This document shows positions 44,726 to 53,268 of a stretch of DNA of 64,000 nt, one piece after another (position 1 is the stretch's first letter; each line of letters begins with the position of its first letter). Made by a program: the position numbers and the translations under genes. The notes under the pieces are model-generated. The model did not search any database, was not told where the DNA came from, and was given only the letters and a program-made list of their open reading frames with translations. Source of the DNA: Flavobacterium sedimenticola (lineage in GTDB: Bacteria; Bacteroidota; Bacteroidia; Flavobacteriales; Flavobacteriaceae). The DNA lies in contig NZ_JASGBP010000001.1 in assembly GCF_030053345.1 (NCBI RefSeq), forward strand, positions 310,001 through 374,000, in the 5' to 3' direction.

Positions 44726-45712
44726 ATGGAATTTATTATCATCCCAATTGTGATTGGTGTTCTTTTTCTGTTCTCTTGCTTTTTTACCGTAAAGCAACAA
44801 ACGGCTGTAGTCGTAGAACGATTCGGTAAATTTTTGAGTATTCGTAATTCGGGTTTGCAACTTAAAATTCCGATTATTGACCGAATTGCCGGTCGTGTGA
44901 ATTTGAGAATTCAACAATTGGATGTCATCATCGAAACCAAAACCAAAGACAACGTATTCGTGAAAATGAAAGTGTCGGTTCAGTTTAAAGTCATCCAAGA
45001 AAAAGTATACGAAGCGTTTTATAAATTGGAATATCCTCACGATCAAATCACCGCCTATGTGTTTGATGTAGTTCGTGCCGAGGTGCCGAAACTAAAATTA
45101 GACGATGTTTTTGAAAGAAAAGATGATATTGCCATTGCTGTAAAACGCGAATTAAACGAAGCGATGATGACCTACGGATACGACATCATCAATACCTTGG
45201 TTACCGATATCGATCCGGATATGCAAGTAAAAAATGCGATGAACCGAATCAACGCGGCTGATAGAGAAAAAACAGCGGCCGAATTTGAATCGGAAGCCCA
45301 AAGAATCCGTATTGTGGCCAAAGCTAAAGCGGAAGCCGAAAGCAAACGCTTACAAGGTCAGGGTATCGCCGACCAAAGAAGAGAAATTGCACGCGGTTTG
45401 GTAGAAAGTGTGGAAGTATTGAACAATGTAGGCATCAATTCGCAAGAAGCTTCAGCTTTGATTGTGGTAACGCAACACTATGATACTTTACAAGCCATTG
45501 GTGCCGATACCAACTCAAATTTAATCTTGTTACCGAATTCACCACAAGCCGGAAGCGATATGTTGAACAATATGGTGGCTAGTTTCACCGCCAGTAACCA
45601 AGTAGGTGAAGTGATGAAAAATGCTCCGAAACGCATTAAAAAGAAAAATGATCACACCTCAACCGATTACAATCCGTCGGATACATCCAATCCGGAAGAA
45701 CCGACAAGTTAA
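44726..45712 (+). CDS. SPFH/Band-7 (stomatin/slipin-type) membrane protein
   Basis: A 328-residue protein with an N-terminal membrane segment (residues 3-22) and an SPFH domain (QQTAVVVERFGKFLSIRNSGLQLKIPIIDRI ... VTDIDPDMQVKNAMNRINAADREK), then a charged coiled coil (AEFESEAQRIRIVAKAKAEAESKRLQGQGIADQRREIARG) and a polar tail. These proteins form membrane scaffolds linked to protein quality control. It is convergent with the YtxH/holin-like operon at 45739-46675 and shares a terminator with it. Confidence 0.92.
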   Translation: MEFIIIPIVIGVLFLFSCFFTVKQQTAVVVERFGKFLSIRNSGLQLKIPIIDRIAGRVNLRIQQLDVIIETKTKDNVFVKMKVSVQFKVIQEKVYEAFYKLEYPHDQITAYVFDVVRAEVPKLKLDDVFERKDDIAIAVKRELNEAMMTYGYDIINTLVTDIDPDMQVKNAMNRINAADREKTAAEFESEAQRIRIVAKAKAEAESKRLQGQGIADQRREIARGLVESVEVLNNVGINSQEASALIVVTQHYDTLQAIGADTNSNLILLPNSPQAGSDMLNNMVASFTASNQVGEVMKNAPKRIKKKNDHTSTDYNPSDTSNPEEPTS

Positions 45713-45728
45713 TATCAGATACTATCAA

Positions 45729-45754
45729 AAAAAGAGGCTTAATCGCCTCTTTTT
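45729..45754. terminator. Bidirectional intrinsic terminator
   Basis: The stem GAGGC (45734-45738) / GCCTC (45745-45749) is extended by A5 and T5. It overlaps the last codons of the convergent 45739-45993 gene. Confidence 0.8.
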
Positions 45755-45993
45755 CTGTTTATAAACCAACTGATAAGATAAGGTAATGCTATTTTTAGAA
45801 TGCTACCCACAGTACCGGAAAACACTTTTTTGTACACTGCATAAAAACCCTGAACCGGTTCGGAAGGGAAAATACTTTCCTTAGTTTTCTCGTAACTGAG
45901 TATCATCTTTTGGAAATAGATTTCTTTTTCCAATTTCAGGATCTCTAAATCGTGCTCAATCTCGGCATAGGAAGAATATTTTTTAGGTTCCAT
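45739..45993 (-). CDS. Small protein of the YtxH/holin-like operon (DUF6327-like)
   Basis: An 84-residue protein with an N-terminal charged helix (YAEIEHDLEILKLEKEIYFQKMILSYEKTK) and a C-terminal amphipathic or membrane-facing segment (IGSILKIALPYLISWFINRKRG-type). Such short proteins follow the holin-like gene in flavobacteria; the DUF6327 name is from memory. It lies 2 bp after the preceding gene. Confidence 0.7.
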   Translation of the reverse strand: MEPKKYSSYAEIEHDLEILKLEKEIYFQKMILSYEKTKESIFPSEPVQGFYAVYKKVFSGTVGSILKIALPYLISWFINRKRGD

Positions 45994-45995
45994 AA

Positions 45996-46346
45996 TTAGT
46001 CGTTAAAAAATATTTCGGAGAATTTTTCTAAAATAGGACCTTCCACTATTTTGTCTTTTACTAAAGTCAACAATACAGCCACTATGGCATAAATGCCGGC
46101 AACCGCCAAAAATCCGAGTGGATAACTGTCAAACCATTCCCCTAACGCCAAAGCACCGGCTATGGAAACAAACAGCAAAACAATCGTCAAGCACAATGCA
46201 ATTAGTAGAAACTTAACCATCAAAGTTGTCGACTTCATGGCGACTTTAAAACCCCAAAGTTTATAGTAAGCCAAACTGGTTTCTATATACGCTTTGGCAT
46301 TCTCCTGAATGTCTTCTACATTTTCTTTAAGTTCTTCAAAAGGCAT
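45996..46346 (-). CDS. Phage-holin superfamily 3-6 / DUF1469-like membrane protein
   Basis: A 116-residue protein with two membrane segments (about 48-72 and 78-100) preceded by an N-terminal amphipathic part (FEELKENVEDIQENAKAYIETSLAYYKLWGFKVAMKS). This matches the chromosomal holin-like family (PF07332 type), which are envelope proteins and not phage lysis genes. Its start overlaps the YtxH stop by one base (TAATG), so translation is coupled. Confidence 0.82.
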   Translation of the reverse strand: MPFEELKENVEDIQENAKAYIETSLAYYKLWGFKVAMKSTTLMVKFLLIALCLTIVLLFVSIAGALALGEWFDSYPLGFLAVAGIYAIVAVLLTLVKDKIVEGPILEKFSEIFFND

Positions 46347-46675
46347 TACTTCTGTAATTTGGCGTTTTGTTTTTTAAGCTCGGCTAATTTTTCTTCCAAA
46401 AAAGTAATGGCTTCTTCGGCTTTGTAACTCGATTTGGATAACAAATTTTCAACCGTTTCTTTTAACTCATCTTTGGTATACGAAAATTTCTCTTTAGCTT
46501 CTTCTTCGGCAGCATTGAATTTCGATTTTACTTCTTCTTTTAAGTCATCCAAACTATTTTTGATTTTTTCTCTTGTTTTCGAACCTTTATCGGGTGCAAA
46601 CAAAATTCCGATACCTACTCCGATGGCAGCTCCGGCTAAAAGGGCCAAAATACTGTCGCTACTTCTTCCAGACAT
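46346..46675 (-). CDS. YtxH-domain protein
   Basis: The start is taken at 46675 (MSGRSSDSILALLAGAAIGVGIGILFAPDKGSKTR), the typical YtxH glycine-rich membrane helix followed by APxxGxxTR. The longer open frame begins in unrelated spacer. The 109-residue product has an amphipathic, charged C-terminal helix (EEVKSKFNAAEEEAKEKFSYTKDELKETVENLL). It is the first gene of a three-gene leftward run (YtxH, holin-like, 84-aa protein). A membrane-stress role is inferred. Confidence 0.87.
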   Translation of the reverse strand: MSGRSSDSILALLAGAAIGVGIGILFAPDKGSKTREKIKNSLDDLKEEVKSKFNAAEEEAKEKFSYTKDELKETVENLLSKSSYKAEEAITFLEEKLAELKKQNAKLQK

Positions 46676-46907
46676 AATTTTGAAATTTTTAATTTGATTA
46701 AAATTACGAAATTTTTGTCGAAATGCCGTCAAGCAGCCGTTAAATGGCAAAAAATGATTTTAAAGCGCTATAAAAGAAGTTTACTTTTCGTGTTATAAAA
46801 AGACCTTAAGAACTTTTGAAAATCGAATAAAACCAAGATATGAAGGCCGATTTTAATTGGATTAAATTATAAATTTTATTAAAATAATAGGTTTTGTAAA
46901 TAATAGA

Positions 46908-46933
46908 AAAAGCCCGCTATTATGCGAGCTTTT
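46908..46933 (-). terminator. Intrinsic terminator of glnS
   Basis: On the minus strand AAAAGCTCGC, loop ATAATA, GCGGGCTTTT followed by T-rich sequence (one G-T pair). It is 24 bp after the glnS stop. Confidence 0.8.
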
Positions 46934-46956
46934 CATTTGTATTTTCTATACAGATT

Positions 46957-48642
46957 TTATTCTTTGCTTTCCACTTTGGCCCAAGTGTCACGTAAGCCAA
47001 CCGTTTTGTTGAAAACCAGTTTTTCTGATGTCGAATCTTTATCGACACAAAAATAACCCAAACGTTGGAATTGAAATTGGTCTAAATTTTTAGCCGATTG
47101 CAAACTTGGTTCTACATAACCGGTAATCACTTCCAAGGAATTCGGATTGATGAATTCCTTAAAGTCGATTTCTTTATTACCATCCGGACTTTCATGGGTA
47201 AACAAGCGGTCGTACACACGAACTTCTGCCGAAATGGCATGTTGGATAGAAACCCAGTGAATGGTACCTTTTACTTTTCGTTGTGAGGCTTCGGTGCCGC
47301 TTCCGCTGCGGGAATCGGTATCGTAAGTACAATGAATTTCGGTAATATTCCCGTTTTCATCTTTGATAACACGTTCGCCTTTAATGATATAGGCATTTTT
47401 CAAACGTACTTCTGTTCCTAAAGTTAAACGGAAAAATTTCTTGTTGGCTTCTTCCTGAAAGTCTTCTCTTTCGATGTACAATTCCTTAGAAAATGGTACT
47501 TTTCTATACGTCATTACTTCTTCTTCGGGATTATTTTCAGCATCTAACCATTCTTCCTGACCATCAGGATAATTGGTAATCACCAATTTCACCGGATTCA
47601 AAACCGCCATGACACGTGGTGCCGTTTTGTTCAATTCTTCGCGAACGCAGAACTCTAATAAAGACACATCAATTAAATTATCGCGCTTGGCAATACCGAT
47701 GGTTTTAGCAAAATTTCGGATAGCCATTGGCGGATAACCACGACGACGCATTCCCGAAATCGTACTCATTCGCGGATCATCCCAACCGGTAACATGTTTT
47801 TCTTCCACCAATTGCAATAATTTTCTTTTTGAAACTACGGTGTGCGATAAGTTTCTTCGGGCGAATTCTCTTTGCTTCGGACGCACTTTAGTCTCATCAT
47901 AAACTTGGTCTAAAAACCAGTCGTATAACTCACGATGTGGTAAAAATTCGAGCGTACAAAACGAATGTGAAATCTGTTCTAAATAATCGCTTTCGCCGTG
48001 TGCCCAATCATACATTGGGTAAATACACCAATCATTTCCGGTGCGGTGGTGGTGTTTTTTTAAGATGCGATACATAATTGGGTCGCGCATCAACATATTC
48101 GGAGAAGTCATATCAATTTTAGCTCTCAAAATATGCGTTCCTTCTTCGAATTCGCCGTTTTTCATGCGTTCAAAAAGATCTAAATTCTCTGCTACCGATC
48201 GATCTCGGTAAGGAGAATTAGTGCCGACTTGCGTTGGCGTTCCTTTTTGTTTGGCCATTTCTTCTGAAGTTTGACTGTCTACATAAGCTTTTCCTTTCTT
48301 AATAAACTCAACAGCCCAATCGTATAATTGTTGGAAATAATCAGAAGCATAACATTCGTTAGCCCATTGATAGCCTAACCATTCAATATCTTTTTTAATG
48401 GCATCCACATATTCCTGTTCTTCTTTGGCCGGATTGGTATCATCAAAACGCAAATTCACAGGCGCCTGATAATCAATTCCTAAACCAAAGTTTAAACAAA
48501 TCGCACTGGCATGACCTACGTGTAAGTACCCGTTAGGTTCCGGTGGAAAACGAAAACGAAGCTTGTTCGGAGCCAAACCGTTTTTCAAATCTTCTTCAAT
48601 AATTTGTTCGAGGAAATTAAGTGACTTCTCTTCTGTAGACAT
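46957..48642 (-). CDS. glnS: Glutaminyl-tRNA synthetase
   Basis: A 561-residue class I synthetase with HIGH region FPPEPNGYLHVGHASAICLNFGL (HVGHA) and KMSKS equivalent VVSKRKLLQLV. The anticodon-binding C-terminal beta-barrel domains are present (ITNYPDGQEEWLDAENNP, GTIHWVSIQHAISAEVRVYDRLF). It charges tRNA-Gln directly. It has a full-consensus promoter (48660-48689) and a terminator. GlnS with GltX in one window fits the direct Gln-tRNA route. Confidence 0.97.
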   Translation of the reverse strand: MSTEEKSLNFLEQIIEEDLKNGLAPNKLRFRFPPEPNGYLHVGHASAICLNFGLGIDYQAPVNLRFDDTNPAKEEQEYVDAIKKDIEWLGYQWANECYASDYFQQLYDWAVEFIKKGKAYVDSQTSEEMAKQKGTPTQVGTNSPYRDRSVAENLDLFERMKNGEFEEGTHILRAKIDMTSPNMLMRDPIMYRILKKHHHRTGNDWCIYPMYDWAHGESDYLEQISHSFCTLEFLPHRELYDWFLDQVYDETKVRPKQREFARRNLSHTVVSKRKLLQLVEEKHVTGWDDPRMSTISGMRRRGYPPMAIRNFAKTIGIAKRDNLIDVSLLEFCVREELNKTAPRVMAVLNPVKLVITNYPDGQEEWLDAENNPEEEVMTYRKVPFSKELYIEREDFQEEANKKFFRLTLGTEVRLKNAYIIKGERVIKDENGNITEIHCTYDTDSRSGSGTEASQRKVKGTIHWVSIQHAISAEVRVYDRLFTHESPDGNKEIDFKEFINPNSLEVITGYVEPSLQSAKNLDQFQFQRLGYFCVDKDSTSEKLVFNKTVGLRDTWAKVESKE

Positions 48643-48659
48643 TATTTTTGTAATTTTAG

Positions 48660-48689
48660 CAAAGATATTAAAAACGTTACGAGTTACAA
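48660..48689 (-). promoter_or_regulatory. Consensus promoter of glnS
   Basis: On the minus strand TTG (48687-48689), 19 bp, then TATCTTTG (48660-48667), 17 bp before the glnS start. A good TTG-N19-TAnnTTTG promoter. Confidence 0.7.
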
Positions 48690-48755
48690 GTTGCGGGTTG
48701 TAAGTTTGTTCAAATCCAAACCACTCGAAACCTATAACTCGAAACCCGAAACTTA
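48677..48755. repeat. Degenerate short repeats between glnS and folB
   Basis: AGTTACAAGTTGCGGGTTGTAAGTT then ACTCGAAACC..ACTCGAAACCCGAAACTT: two interleaved degenerate tandem repeats, spanning the 5' flanks of two divergent genes. Confidence 0.55.
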
Positions 48756-48759
48756 ACCA

Positions 48760-49119
48760 ATGGGAACTATTAAATTACAAAATATCAGGACGTTTTCGTT
48801 TCACGGTTGTTTGGAAGAAGAAGCACGAATAGGTTCGGATTACCGTGTGGATTTGGAGATTAAAACTGATTTGCGAAAATCATCGCTTTCGGATGAATTG
48901 AAAGATACCGTAGATTATGTGCATTTGAATGCTATTGTAGAAGAAGAAATGGCTATTCGATCTAAATTATTAGAACATGTGGCCCATCGAATTGTGACTC
49001 GAATATTTAAAGAATTACCTTCTGTTTCCCGAATTGTACTGGCGGTTTCTAAACTCAATCCTCCTATTGGCGGTGATGTTGAAGCGGTTACCATTGAATT
49101 GGAAGAATACCGCAATTAA
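48760..49119 (+). CDS. folB: Dihydroneopterin aldolase
   Basis: A 119-residue FolB: MGTIKLQNIRTFSFHGCLEEEARIGSDYRVDLEIKTDL, then DTVDYVHLNAIVEEEMAIRSKLLEHVAHRIVTRI with the catalytic Glu in RxKLLEHVA. It ends SKLNPPIGGDVEAVTIELEEYR. The Tyr/Lys active residues are in the usual places. It converts 7,8-dihydroneopterin to 6-hydroxymethyl-dihydropterin in folate synthesis. A tRNA-Cys gene follows. Confidence 0.92.
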   Translation: MGTIKLQNIRTFSFHGCLEEEARIGSDYRVDLEIKTDLRKSSLSDELKDTVDYVHLNAIVEEEMAIRSKLLEHVAHRIVTRIFKELPSVSRIVLAVSKLNPPIGGDVEAVTIELEEYRN

Positions 49120-49165
49120 ATTTCCGGTTACAAATTACAGAAAGAAAACTTTTTGCTTTTTGCCT

Positions 49166-49194
49166 TTTGCCTTTTAACTTTTTTAGTATATTTG
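49166..49194 (+). promoter_or_regulatory. Consensus promoter of tRNA-Cys
   Basis: TTTG (49166-49169), 17 bp, TATATTTG (49187-49194), 10 bp before the tRNA 5' end. The TTTG falls in a TTTTGCC tandem tract (49151-49172). Confidence 0.65.
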
Positions 49195-49204
49195 CCGTCC
49201 AACG

Positions 49205-49275
49205 GGCATCGTGGCCGAGCGGCTAGGCACCGGTCTGCAAAACCGTATACTCCGGTTCGAATCCGGACGATGCCT
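49205..49275 (+). tRNA. tRNA-Cys (anticodon GCA)
   Basis: A 71-nt cloverleaf. The acceptor GGCATCG pairs CGATGCC. The D arm contains GCCGAGCGGCTAGGC, the anticodon loop is CTGCAAA (GCA), the T arm is CCGGTTCGAATCCGG, and the discriminator is T73, as in bacterial tRNA-Cys. CCA is not encoded. The first pair of the anticodon stem (C-T) is mismatched; the other four are good. It lies between folB and the LysE gene. Confidence 0.95.
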
Positions 49276-49279
49276 CTGA

Positions 49280-49309
49280 AACCTTCAAGGAAACTTGGAG
49301 GTTTTTTTA
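49280..49309 (+). terminator. Intrinsic terminator of tRNA-Cys
   Basis: AACCTTCAAG / CTTGGAGGTT stem (one G-T pair) with a GAAA tetraloop and T7 after it, 4 bp past the tRNA end. Confidence 0.88.
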
Positions 49310-49327
49310 TTAGAAATTTTTAGAAAA

Positions 49328-50020
49328 TTAATTCTCGTGTTCCAGCTTTTCAATAGCGGAGTTGACTATTTTTTGTTCTTTGGGAAACCAAGCTTGTGAG
49401 AGCAACACCACCCCGCAAATAATTAGTACAATACTGATTACTTTTTTAATCAACAAGATGTTTTTAGGATTGAGTTGATTGCGTAATTGCTTAGCCAACA
49501 ATATTTTAAATAAATCGGTGATAAAGTAAACAATAATTAAAGTGGAGAAAAACGTAATCATACGGGAAGCTTTTAATTCTAATTGCGGACCAATGGTAAT
49601 TAAAATAGCCAACCAAAATCCGAGCACTCCGATATTGATAAAATTCAAGAAAAAACCTTTGATAAACAGGGAAAAGTAATTGGTTTTAGCCAACTCTTTC
49701 GGATCGATTTCATCGATACTTTTTCGGGATTCTTTTTTGTTTTTGATAAACGAAATAATACCATAAGTAAGCATCACTAATCCACCGAAAATGAATAAAG
49801 CCGGATCGTCTTTAATACTTTGGATTAAGCGATAACTACTGAAAAAAGCAATAAGAATAAAGATAACATCCGCCAAAACAACGCCTAAATCAAACATTAC
49901 CGCTGCTCTGAATCCTTTGATAACACTGGTTTCCAGCAATACAAAAAATACCGGACCAATCATAAAACTTAAGAAAAAACCAAGCGGAATGGCAGATAAA
50001 ATATCGTTAAGGAAAATCAT
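49328..50020 (-). CDS. LysE/RhtB-family transporter
   Basis: A 230-residue protein with six hydrophobic segments. Typical LysE blocks are GFFLSFMIGPVFFVLLETSVIKGFRAAVMFDLGVVLADVIFILIAFFSS at the start and the IFGGLVMLTYGIISF segment mid-way. Family members export amino acids or related small molecules. The charged loop (KNKKESRKSIDEIDPKE) is between helices 3 and 4. Substrate unknown. Single gene. Confidence 0.88.
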   Translation of the reverse strand: MIFLNDILSAIPLGFFLSFMIGPVFFVLLETSVIKGFRAAVMFDLGVVLADVIFILIAFFSSYRLIQSIKDDPALFIFGGLVMLTYGIISFIKNKKESRKSIDEIDPKELAKTNYFSLFIKGFFLNFINIGVLGFWLAILITIGPQLELKASRMITFFSTLIIVYFITDLFKILLAKQLRNQLNPKNILLIKKVISIVLIICGVVLLSQAWFPKEQKIVNSAIEKLEHEN

Positions 50021-50075
50021 AAAGTTTGTTTTGACACTGCAATTTAGAACTAAATTTTAACAAACTAAAAAAAAT

Positions 50076-50741
50076 CTACTTAGCTTCATGTATCGTTCCT
50101 CCGGCAACCACCTTCTGATTGATTTGTTTGGGTTTGCCGTAAATAGTGATATCACCGCCGGCACGTACTTTAGCATCTACGCTATCCGAAGCAAAAACAT
50201 CAGCCATTCCACCGGCATTAGCGGTAACAGTAGTGAGTTTGGTTTTTAATTTATCAGCTTCATAAATACCGCCCGAATTCACTAAAACATCCTGATAATC
50301 AGAATTTCCTTCAACGGTAACTTTAGAACCGTTGGCTACTCTAACCGTTAATTTTTCAGTATCCACTTTAATTTTTATCTCTGACCCTTCTTTGGCGTTT
50401 ACGTCAAAAGCTACTGATTGCAACACATCATCACAGGCAACTCGGGAACCTTCATTGGCTTCAACCGCGGTGATGCTTTTATAATAAACCGTAACCGAAA
50501 TATGATCACCACCCAACAATTTAGTCAATGGCATTCTGATTTTTAACTCACCGTTTTTATTCACCAATTCAACTTCATTGGCTTCTTTTCCGTCTAAAAT
50601 GACTTTGTTTTCATTGCTTTTAACCAACAAAACATCAATCTGATCAAAGGCAGTGACTTTGTTAAAATCACCCACCTTTTTTTCCACTTGTCCGTAAACT
50701 ATGGCACTGAAAAACAATGCACTGTACACTACATTTTTCAT
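50076..50741 (-). CDS. DUF2807 (GIN-domain) exported protein
   Basis: A 221-residue protein with signal MKNVVYSALFFSAIVYGQ, then a parallel beta-helix-like repeat typical of DUF2807 (FDQIDVLLVKSNENKVILDG, SKVTVEGNSDYQDVLVNSGGIYEADKLKTK, AGGDITIYGKPKQINQKVVAGGTIHEA). It is predicted to be periplasmic or surface-associated. It starts 1 bp after the rnr stop and is probably co-transcribed with it. Confidence 0.88.
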   Translation of the reverse strand: MKNVVYSALFFSAIVYGQVEKKVGDFNKVTAFDQIDVLLVKSNENKVILDGKEANEVELVNKNGELKIRMPLTKLLGGDHISVTVYYKSITAVEANEGSRVACDDVLQSVAFDVNAKEGSEIKIKVDTEKLTVRVANGSKVTVEGNSDYQDVLVNSGGIYEADKLKTKLTTVTANAGGMADVFASDSVDAKVRAGGDITIYGKPKQINQKVVAGGTIHEAK

Positions 50742-50742
50742 A

Positions 50743-52923
50743 CTATTCGTTTCTTCTTATAAAATGAAAATCCAATTGTTTCTTCACTAAATCGGCATTT
50801 TTAACTTTGACATACACTTCGTCGCCTAACTGCAATAAGGCTTTGGAAACCTGACCTACTAAAGCATACTGCTTTTCATCAAACACATAATAATCTTCCT
50901 TAATTTCCCGTATGCGAACCATACCTTCACACTTATTTTCGATAATTTCCACATAAATTCCCCATTCTGTTACACCGGAAATTACACCTAAAAACTCCTG
51001 ATCTTTATGGTCTTGCATGTATTTCACCTGCATGTATTTCACCGAATCTCTTTCAGCCTGAGCCGCTAAAGCTTCCATATCGCTGGAATGCGCACATTTG
51101 GCTTCGTAATCTTCCTGATTGACACTTTTACCGCCGTCTAAATAATGTTGTAACAATCGGTGCGCCATCACATCGGGATAACGACGAATAGGCGAGGTAA
51201 AATGACTGTAGAAATCAAATGCTAATCCGTAATGACCAATATTTTCGGTAGAATACACCGCTTTACTCATGCTTCGAATGGTAAGTGTATCGACTAAGTT
51301 TTGCTCTTTTTTACCGTTGACTTCATTGAGTAAATTATTCAAGGATTTCGAAATGTCTTGTTTCGATTTCATGTTAATCGTATAACCGAATTTAGAAATC
51401 ACGGTTTGTAAATTAATCAACTTGTCTTCATTCGGTTCATCGTGAATTCGGTATACAAAGGTTTTCTTTTGTTTTCCTATAAATTCCGCTACTTTTCGGT
51501 TGGCCAGCAACATGAATTCTTCAATCAAATGATTGGCATCTTTCGAAATTTTAAAGAACACGCCCACCGGTTCAGCGGCTTCGTTTAAGTTGAATTTTAC
51601 TTCCACTTTATCAAAGGATATCGCTCCGGCAGCCATTCGTTTCCGGCGTAAAATTTTAGCTAATTCATCTAATTTCAACGTCGCTTCCACTATGGGTTTC
51701 GGGGCATGATAGGCTGTTCCGGTTAAAGAAACTTCGGCCGGAATTAAATCGGATTTTGTCTCAATAATACTTTGCGCTTCTTCATAAGCAAATCGCTGAT
51801 CGGAATAAATAACCGTTCGGCCAAACCATTGGTTCACTACTTCAGCTTTCGGTGTCAATTCAAAAACCGCCGAAAACGTATATTTTTCTTCGTTAGGTCG
51901 CAAGGAACAAGCAAAATTCGATAATACTTCGGGAAGCATTGGTACTACACGGTCAACTAAATAGACTGAAGTTGCTCTGTTGTAAGCCTCATCATCTAAA
52001 ATAGTACCTTCTTTTACGTAATGCGACACATCGGCAATATGCACACCGATTTCATAATTTCCGTTTTCTAACACTTGGAACGACAACGCATCGTCAAAGT
52101 CTTTGGCATCTTTCGGGTCGATGGTAAAAGTTAAAACCTTACGCATATCGCGACGCTTAGCGATTTCTTCTTTCGTAATGGAAGTATCTATTTTATTAGC
52201 AAAAGCTTCTACTTCGATTGGGAAATCATACGGTAAACCGTATTCGGCTAAAATGGCGTGAATCTCGGTATTGTGTTCGCCCGGTTTTCCCAGTACTTTA
52301 ATCACTGAACCAAAAGGCGAATCGGCTTTAGCCGGCCAATCTTCGAGTTTTACCAAGACAACATCGCCGTGTTGTGCATCGCCTAATTTGTTTTTAGGTA
52401 CAAAAATATCGGTGTACATTTTGGCATTGGCTGTGGTGACAAAACCAAAATTCTTCTGAATATCAATCACGCCTACAAATTCTTCTTTGTGGCGTTCTAA
52501 AATTTCCAATACTTCGGCTTCGGGTTTTCTCGAACTTCTTCGGTCGTACACATACGCTTTTACCGTATCACCATCTAAAGCATGATTCAGGTTCACAAAC
52601 GGGACAAAGACATCGTGCTCTAATTCGTCACAAACAAAATAAGCGGTTTTGCGCGACGTCATATCAATCGTTCCTTCGTAGTATTTTTGGCTACTGGCTT
52701 TCACCAAATACTTTCCGGGTTCCGATTCGATAATCAATTTTTGAGCCGCCAGAACTTTTAAATCTTTGATAATTTCATTCCGACTTTTAGTATCGTCGAG
52801 TTCCAGTATTGCTGCTATTTGTTTGTAATTGAATGGTTTATTGGGATTTTTAGACAGTATTTTAAAAATCTTTTCGGAAAAGGTTTTAACTTTCTTTCCG
52901 AACTTTTTGGGTTTCTTACTCAT
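50743..52923 (-). CDS. rnr: Ribonuclease R
   Basis: A 726-residue 3'-5' exoribonuclease. It has an N-terminal winged helix (about 20-75), two cold-shock/OB domains (about 80-210), the RNB domain with the catalytic acidic cluster IDPKDAKDFDDAL (D269, D275, D277, D278), and a C-terminal S1 domain (EFLGVISGVTEWGIYVEIIENKCEGMV). The basic start (MSKKPKKFGKKVK) replaces the long Lys-rich tail of some relatives. It degrades structured RNA. It is first on the left side of the putative origin. Confidence 0.96.
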   Translation of the reverse strand: MSKKPKKFGKKVKTFSEKIFKILSKNPNKPFNYKQIAAILELDDTKSRNEIIKDLKVLAAQKLIIESEPGKYLVKASSQKYYEGTIDMTSRKTAYFVCDELEHDVFVPFVNLNHALDGDTVKAYVYDRRSSRKPEAEVLEILERHKEEFVGVIDIQKNFGFVTTANAKMYTDIFVPKNKLGDAQHGDVVLVKLEDWPAKADSPFGSVIKVLGKPGEHNTEIHAILAEYGLPYDFPIEVEAFANKIDTSITKEEIAKRRDMRKVLTFTIDPKDAKDFDDALSFQVLENGNYEIGVHIADVSHYVKEGTILDDEAYNRATSVYLVDRVVPMLPEVLSNFACSLRPNEEKYTFSAVFELTPKAEVVNQWFGRTVIYSDQRFAYEEAQSIIETKSDLIPAEVSLTGTAYHAPKPIVEATLKLDELAKILRRKRMAAGAISFDKVEVKFNLNEAAEPVGVFFKISKDANHLIEEFMLLANRKVAEFIGKQKKTFVYRIHDEPNEDKLINLQTVISKFGYTINMKSKQDISKSLNNLLNEVNGKKEQNLVDTLTIRSMSKAVYSTENIGHYGLAFDFYSHFTSPIRRYPDVMAHRLLQHYLDGGKSVNQEDYEAKCAHSSDMEALAAQAERDSVKYMQVKYMQDHKDQEFLGVISGVTEWGIYVEIIENKCEGMVRIREIKEDYYVFDEKQYALVGQVSKALLQLGDEVYVKVKNADLVKKQLDFHFIRRNE

Positions 52924-53034
52924 TTATCTTTTCTAATTAATGTTGAAAATTACGAAATAGTTACTAGTTATACGTATAAGTTAGGCGTTTTAATATAAAT
53001 CTAACATTCACTACCTTTATGCAAACTCGAAAAA

Positions 53035-53268
53035 ATGACTGAATTCGTAACAATCGCGATTTTTAATTTTGCCCATGAAATTACCATTTTAAAATCGATT
53101 TTAGACCGAGAAGGCATTCCGTATTTATTTCAAAATGAGAATTTAGTTTCTATTGATCCGTTGGCTTCAATTGCCTACGGCGGTATCCAACTTAAAGTAC
53201 ATCCAAACGATTTCGAAAAGGTACAAACCATTTTAGATAATCTGAACAACAATTTAAAAATTGTGTAA
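53035..53268 (+). CDS. DUF2007 small protein
   Basis: A 77-residue protein: MTEFVTIAIFNFAHEITILKSILDREGIPYLFQNENLVSIDPLASIAYGGIQLKVHPNDFEKVQTIL. This is the DUF2007 fold (ferredoxin-like, signal-transducing-type small domain). Function unknown. It is divergent from rnr and abuts the origin-like gap. A near-consensus TACCTTTA -7 element lies 14 bp upstream. Confidence 0.85.
   Translation: MTEFVTIAIFNFAHEITILKSILDREGIPYLFQNENLVSIDPLASIAYGGIQLKVHPNDFEKVQTILDNLNNNLKIV

Noticed and set aside
45996..46346. Phage holin as evidence of prophage
   Set aside because: The family is a chromosomal membrane protein; no other phage genes are near.
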